From the NCBI GenBank assembly GCA_963575745.1, contig CAUYUJ010016059.1, positions 1,673,349-1,737,348 on the forward strand: a stretch of 64,000 bases of DNA. The letters are read 5' to 3'. Below, piece by piece: positions 59,117 to 64,000 of this stretch. A model generated the notes under the pieces. It saw nothing but the letters and a program-made list of their open reading frames with translations. It did not search any database and had not been told where the DNA came from. How positions within the stretch are numbered: position 1 is the stretch's first letter; each line of letters begins with the position of its first letter. The translations under genes were made by a program, and so were the position numbers. This stretch comes from Prorocentrum cordatum (taxonomy: Eukaryota; Sar; Dinophyceae; Prorocentrales; Prorocentraceae).

Positions 59117-62100
59117 TTGGGGCCATCGTGGGCGTCTTGGAGCGGTCGTTTGGCGTCTCGGAGCCTTCGTGGGCCGTCTTGGAGGCCTCTTGGGGGCTTC
59201 GTGGCCCGTCTTGAGGCCCTCTTGGGCCAAAAAGCACCGTGGATCGCTCGTCCCGGACCCCTCCCCACCTCCAAATCGGCCCTCTTGGGCCGTCTTGGGG
59301 ACCTCTTGGGCCGTCTTGGGGCCGTCTTGGGCCGTCTGGAGGCCGTCTTGGGGGACTCTTGGGCCATCTTGGGGCTATCTTTGGGGCCTCTTCGCGCGTC
59401 TTGGAGCGTCGGGAAGCCAGAAAGGCGGAAAAGCAAAAAACATCGAAAAACACTCTGGAAAATCAGCAATTTTAGACTCTTTGGGCCTTCTTGGGAAGCT
59501 CATTTGGGACCTCAAGGCCGTCTTGGAGACCTCTTGGCCCGTCTTGGGGCCATCGTGGGCGTCTTGGAGCGGTCGTTTGGCGTCTCGGAGCCTTCGTGAG
59601 CCGTCTTGGAGGCCTCTTGGGGGCTTCGTGGCCCGTCTTGAGGCCCTCTTGGGCTAGGAAAAGCTCCGTGGATCGCTCGTCCCGGACCCCCCCCCCTCCA
59701 AATCGGCGCTCTTGGGCCGTCTTGGGGACCTCTTGGGCCGTCTTGGGGCCGTCTTGGGCCGTCTGGAGGCCGTCTTGGGGGAGTCTTGGGCCATTTTGGG
59801 GCTATCTTTGGGGCCTCTTCGCGCGTCTTGGAGCGTCGGGAAGCCGGAAAGGCGGAAAAGGAAAACACATCGAAAAACACTCTGGAAAATCAGCAATTTT
59901 AGACTCTTTGGGCCTTCTTGGGAAGCTCATTTGGGACCTCAAGGCCGTCTTGGAGACCTCTTGGACCGTCTTGGGGCCATCGTGGGCGTCTTGGAGCGGT
60001 CGTTTGGCGTCTCGGAGCCTTCGTGGGCCGTCTTGGAAGCCTCTTGGGGGCTTCGTGGCCCGTCTTGAGGCCCTCTTGGGCCAGGAAAAGCTCCGTGGAT
60101 CGCTCGTCCCGGCCCCCTCCCCCCCTCCAAATCGGCCCTCTTGGGCCGTTTTGGTGACCTCTTGGGCCGTCTTGGGGCCGTCTTGGGCTGTCTGGAGGCC
60201 GTCTTGGGGGACTCTTGGGCCATCTTGGGGCTATCTTTGGGGCCTCTTTGCCTGTTTTGGAGCGTCGGGAAGCCGGAAAGGCGGAAAGGAAAAAAACATC
60301 GAAAAACACTCTGAAAAATCAGCAATGTTAGACTCTTTGGGCCCTCTTGGGAAGCTCATTTGGGACCTCAAGGCTGTCTTGGAGACCTCTTGGCCCGTCT
60401 TGGGGCCATCGTGGGCGTGTTGGAGCGGTCGTTTGGCGTCTCGGAGCCTTCGTGGGCCGTCTTGGAGGCCTCTTGGGGGCTTCGTGGCCCGTCTTGAGGC
60501 CCTCTTGGGCCAGGAAAAGCCTCGTGGATCGCTCGTCCCGGACCCCTCCCCACCTCCAAATCGGCTCTCTTGGGCCGTCTTGGGGACCTCTTGGGCCGTC
60601 TTGGGGCCGTCTTGGGCTGTCTGGAGGCCGTCTTGGGGGACTCTTGGGCCATCTTGGGGCTATCTTTGGGGCCTCTTCGCGCGTCTTGGAGCGTCGGGAA
60701 GCCGGAAAGGCGGAAAAGGAAAAAACATAGAAAAACACTTGGAAAATCAGCAATTTTAGACTCTTTGGGCCTTCTTGGAAGGCTCTTTTGGGACCTCAAG
60801 GCCGTCTTGGAGACCTCTTGGCCCGTCTTGGGGCCATCGTGGGCGTCTTGGAGCGGTCGTTTGGCGTCTCGGAGCCTTCGTGGGCCGTCTTGGAGGCCTC
60901 TTGGGGGCTTCGTGGCCCGTCTTGAGGCCCTCTTGGGCTAGGAAAAGCTCCGTGGATCGCTCGTCCCGGACCCCCCCCCCTCCAAATCGGCGCTCTTGGG
61001 CCGTCTTGGGGACCTCTTGGGCCGTCTTGGGGCCGTCTTGGGCCGTCTGGAGGCCGTCTTGGGGGAGTCTTGGGCCATTTTGGGGCTATCTTTGGGGCCT
61101 CTTCGCGCGTCTTGGAGCGTCGGGAAGCCGGAAAGGCGGAAAAGGAAAACACATCGAAAAACACTCTGGAAAATCAGCAATGTTAGACTCTTTGGGCCTT
61201 CTTGGGAAGCTCATTTGGGACCTCAAGGCCGTCTTGGAGACCTCTTGGCCCGTCTTGGGGCCATCGTGGGCGTCTTGGAGCGGTCGTTTGGCGTCTCGGA
61301 GCCTTCGTGGACCGTCTTGGAAGCCTCTTGGGGGCTTCGTGGCCCGTCTTGAGGCCCTCTTGGGCCAGGAAAAGCCCCGTGGATCGCTCGTCCCGGACTC
61401 CCCCCCCTTCAAATCGGCCCTCTTGGGCCGTCTTGGTGACCTCTTGGGCCGTCTTGGGGCCGTCTTGGGCCGTCTGGAGGCCGTCTTGGGGGACTCTTGG
61501 GCCATCTTGGGGCTATCTTTGGGGCCTCTTTGCCTGTTTTGGAGCGTCGGGAAGCCGGAAAGGCGGAAAGGAAAAAAACATCGAAAAACACTTTGAAAAA
61601 TCAGCAATGTTAGACTCTTTGGGCCCTCTTGGGAAGCTCCTTTGGGACCTCAAGGCTGTCTTGGAGACCTCTTGGCCCGTCTTGGGGCCATCGTGGGCGT
61701 GTTGGAGCGGTCGTTTGGCGTCTCGGAGCCTTCGTGGGCCGTCTTGGAGGCCTCTTGGGGGCTTCGTGGCCCTTCTTGAAGGCCCTCTTGGCCAGGAAAA
61801 GCCTCGTGATCCGCTCGTCCCGGACCCCTCCCACCCCCAATCGGCTCTCTTGGGCCGTCTTGGGGACCTCTTGGGCCGTCTTTGGGCCGTCTTGGGCTGT
61901 CTGGAAGGGGCCGTCTTTGGTGACTCTTGGGCCATCTGGGGCCTACTTGGGCCTCTTCGGGGAGGGGGGGGCGGGGGCGTCCTTGGAGCGTCGGGAAGCC
62001 GAAAGGGGGGCGGAAAAGGAAAAACATCGAAAAACACTATGGAAAATCAACAATTTTAGACTCTTGGGGCCCTCTTGGGAGGCTTGTTTGGGACCTCGGG

Positions 62101-64000
62101 GGCCGTCTTGGAGACCTCTTGGCCCGTCTTGGGGCCATCTTGGGCGTCTTGGAGCGGTCGTTTGGCGTCTCGGGGCCTTCGTGGGCCGGCTTGGAGGCCT
62201 CTTGGGGGCTTCTTGGCCCGTCCCGTTTTTTTGAGGCCTCTGTGGCCAGGGAAACGCTCCGTGGATCGCTCGTACCCGACCCCCCCCCCCCTCCAAATCG
62301 CCCGCTGGGCCTGTCTTGGGGAACCTCCTTGGGCCGTCTTGGTGCCGTCTTTGGGCCGTCCTGGAGGCCCGTCTTGGGGGAGTCGTTGGCCATCTTGGGG
62401 CTATCTTTGGGGCCTCTTCGCGCGTCTTGGAGCGTCGGGAAGCCGGAAAGGCGGAAAAGCAAAAAACATCAAAAAACACTCTGGAAAATCAGCAATTTTA
62501 GACTCTTTGGGCCTTCTTGGGAAGCTCATTTGGGACCTCAAGCCGTCTTGGAGACCTCTTGGCCCGTCTTGGGGCCATCGTGGGCGTCTTGGAGCGGTCG
62601 TTTGGCGTCTCGGAGCCTTCGTGGGCCGTCTTGGAAGCCTCTTGGGGGCTTCGTGGCCTGTCTTGAGGCCCTCTTGGGCCAGGAAAAGCTCCGTGGATCG
62701 CTCGTCCCAGACCCCCCCCCCCTCCAAATCGGCCCTCTTGGGCCGTCTTGGGGACCTCTTGGGCCGTCTTGGGGCCGTCTTGGGCCGTCTGGAGGCCATC
62801 TTGGGGGACTCTTGGGCCATCTTGGGGCTATCTTTGGGGCCTCTTCGCGCGTCTTGGAGCGTCGGGAAGCCGGAAAGGCGGAACAGGAAAAAACATCGAA
62901 AAACACTTTGGAAAATCAGCAATTTTGAACTCTTTGGGCCCTCTTGGGAAGCTCATTTGGGACCTCAAGCCGTCTTGGAGCCCTCTTGGGAGGCTTGTTT
63001 GGGACCTCGGGAGGCCGTCTTGGAGACCTCTTGGCCCGTCTTGGGGCCATCTTGGGCGTCTTGGAGGGGTCGTTTGGCGTCTCGGAGCCTTCGTGGGCCG
63101 TCTTGGAGGCTTCTTGGAGCCTTCTTGGCCTCTTGAGGCCCTCTTGGGCCCGGAAAAGCTCTGGAACCGCACGTCCCGGCCGTGCTGCGCTCGTCCTGGC
63201 CCCCTCCCCCCCTCCAAATCGGCCCTCTTGGGCCGTCTTGAGGACCTCTTGGGCCGTCTTGGGGCCGTCCTGGGCCGTCTGGAGGCCGTCTTGGGGGCCT
63301 CTTGGGCCATCTTGGGGCTATCTTTGGGGCCTCTTCGCGCGTCTTGGAGCGTTGGGAAGCGGGAAAGGCGGAAAAGCAAAAAACATCGAAGAACACTATG
63401 GAAATCAAAAAATTTAGACTCTTGGGGCCCTTTTGGGAGACTTGTTTGGGACCTCGGGGGCCGCCTTGGAGACCTCTGGGCCCGTCTTGGGGCCATCTTG
63501 GGCGTCTTGGAGGGGTCGTTTGGCGTCTCGGAGCCTGCGTGGGCCGTCTTGGAGGCCTCTTGGAGCCTTCTTGGCCCGTCTTGAGGCCCTCGTGGGCCCG
63601 GAAAAGCCCTGGAACCGCTCGTCCCGGCCGTGCTGCGCTCGTCCCGGCCCCCTCCCCCCCTCCAAATCGGCCCTCTTGGGCCGTCTTGGTGACCTCTTGG
63701 GCCGTCTTGGGCCGTCTGGAGGCCGTCTTGGGGGACTCTTGGGCCATCTTGGGGGTATATTTGGGGCCTCTTTGCCTGTTTTGGAGCGTCGGGAAGCCGG
63801 AAAGGCGGAAAAGCAAAAAACATCGAAAAACACTGTGGAAAATCAGCAATTTTAACTCTTTGGGCCCTCTTGGGAAGCTCATTTGGGACCTCAGGGCTGT
63901 CTTGGAGACCTCTTGGCCCGTCTTGGGGCCATCGTGGGCGTCTTGGAGCGGTCGTTTGGCGTCTCGGAGCCTTCGTGGGCCGTCTTGGAAGCCTCTTGGG
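59117..64000 (+). repeat. ~427-bp satellite array, right part
   Basis: TTTAGACTC landmarks at 59471, 59898, 60327, 60755, 61182, 61609, 62055, 62497, 62924, 63413 and 63851 give spacings of 427, 429, 428, 427, 427, 446, 442, 427, 489 and 438 bp. The run 427-489-438 at 62497-63851 mirrors 427-490-449 at 41475-42841 with the same inserted GGGAGGCTTGTTTGGGACCTC segment, so a multi-unit block was duplicated. Units at 61800-62400 carry many small indels. The array continues past the window. Confidence 0.88.

Noticed and set aside
38800-64000. Long Trp/Gly/Leu-rich plus frames and Arg/Pro-rich minus frames in the satellite
   Set aside because: They arise because TTGGGCCGTCTTGGGG repeats lack stops in most frames; units with indels simply switch frame, showing no coding constraint.
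59117-64000. CRISPR-like array
   Set aside because: Units are 427 bp without unique spacers of constant size, and the sequence is eukaryotic satellite.

Overview
The window looks like gene-poor, GC-rich nuclear DNA of a dinoflagellate. The strongest marker is a relic of the dinoflagellate trans-spliced leader (20 bases at 26621-26640), sitting exactly at the start of a LINE-like retrotransposon. I found no host gene that I can support with confidence. Almost all real protein-coding sequence belongs to three large retrotransposons, and the rest is triplet microsatellite, satellite, foldback/MITE-like elements and unassigned spacer. Genus cannot be told from the sequence.

Layout. 1-13466: spacer with (GGA)n, (CTC)n, (GTC)n and (GAT)n arrays, two copies of a duplicated spacer, and the first foldback copies. 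13467-20790 (minus): element A, a complete 7.3-kb Ty1/copia element with identical 70-bp LTRs, a 5-bp target duplication and a primer site matching the anticodon arm of initiator tRNA-Met. 20796-26619: GGA array, long (TG)n tract, a CCAAGACGGCC-type satellite block and palindromes. 26620-33607 (plus): a 7-kb APE/RT/RNase H LINE with a spliced-leader relic at its 5' end, inserted in a (CTC)n tract and broken by one frameshift and one in-frame TGA. 33608-38560: MITE-like copies, a 155-bp near-perfect hairpin, two more foldbacks and a decayed copia Gag fragment. 38800-42909 and 59112-64000: one ~427-bp satellite array, split by element B.

Element B (42910-59111, plus) is the most unusual object: a 16.2-kb copia element with 285-bp LTRs differing at one base and a CCGTC target duplication. 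Its coding part reads Gag, a basic CCHC nucleocapsid-like protein, then a 2,143-residue ORF with a Tpt1/KptA-like RNA 2'-phosphotransferase domain, a RING-H2 finger and an aspartic protease, then a >2,100-residue ORF with two methyltransferase-like modules, integrase, reverse transcriptase and RNase H. Neighbouring ORFs overlap in shifted frames. The whole element is studded with at least 27 perfect copies of a 14-nt hairpin (GCGGG, a GNNA loop, CCCGC), plus compensated variants, in several reading frames and in non-coding parts.

How it fits together: elements A and B each carry a full set of copia replication functions and look recently inserted. All three large elements landed in repetitive DNA (a GGA tract, a CTC tract and a satellite). 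Both copia elements place integrase-RT in the +1 frame after the protease, with a 70-85-nt overlap, and both carry a distinct family of dispersed hairpin-forming repeats inside their coding sequence.
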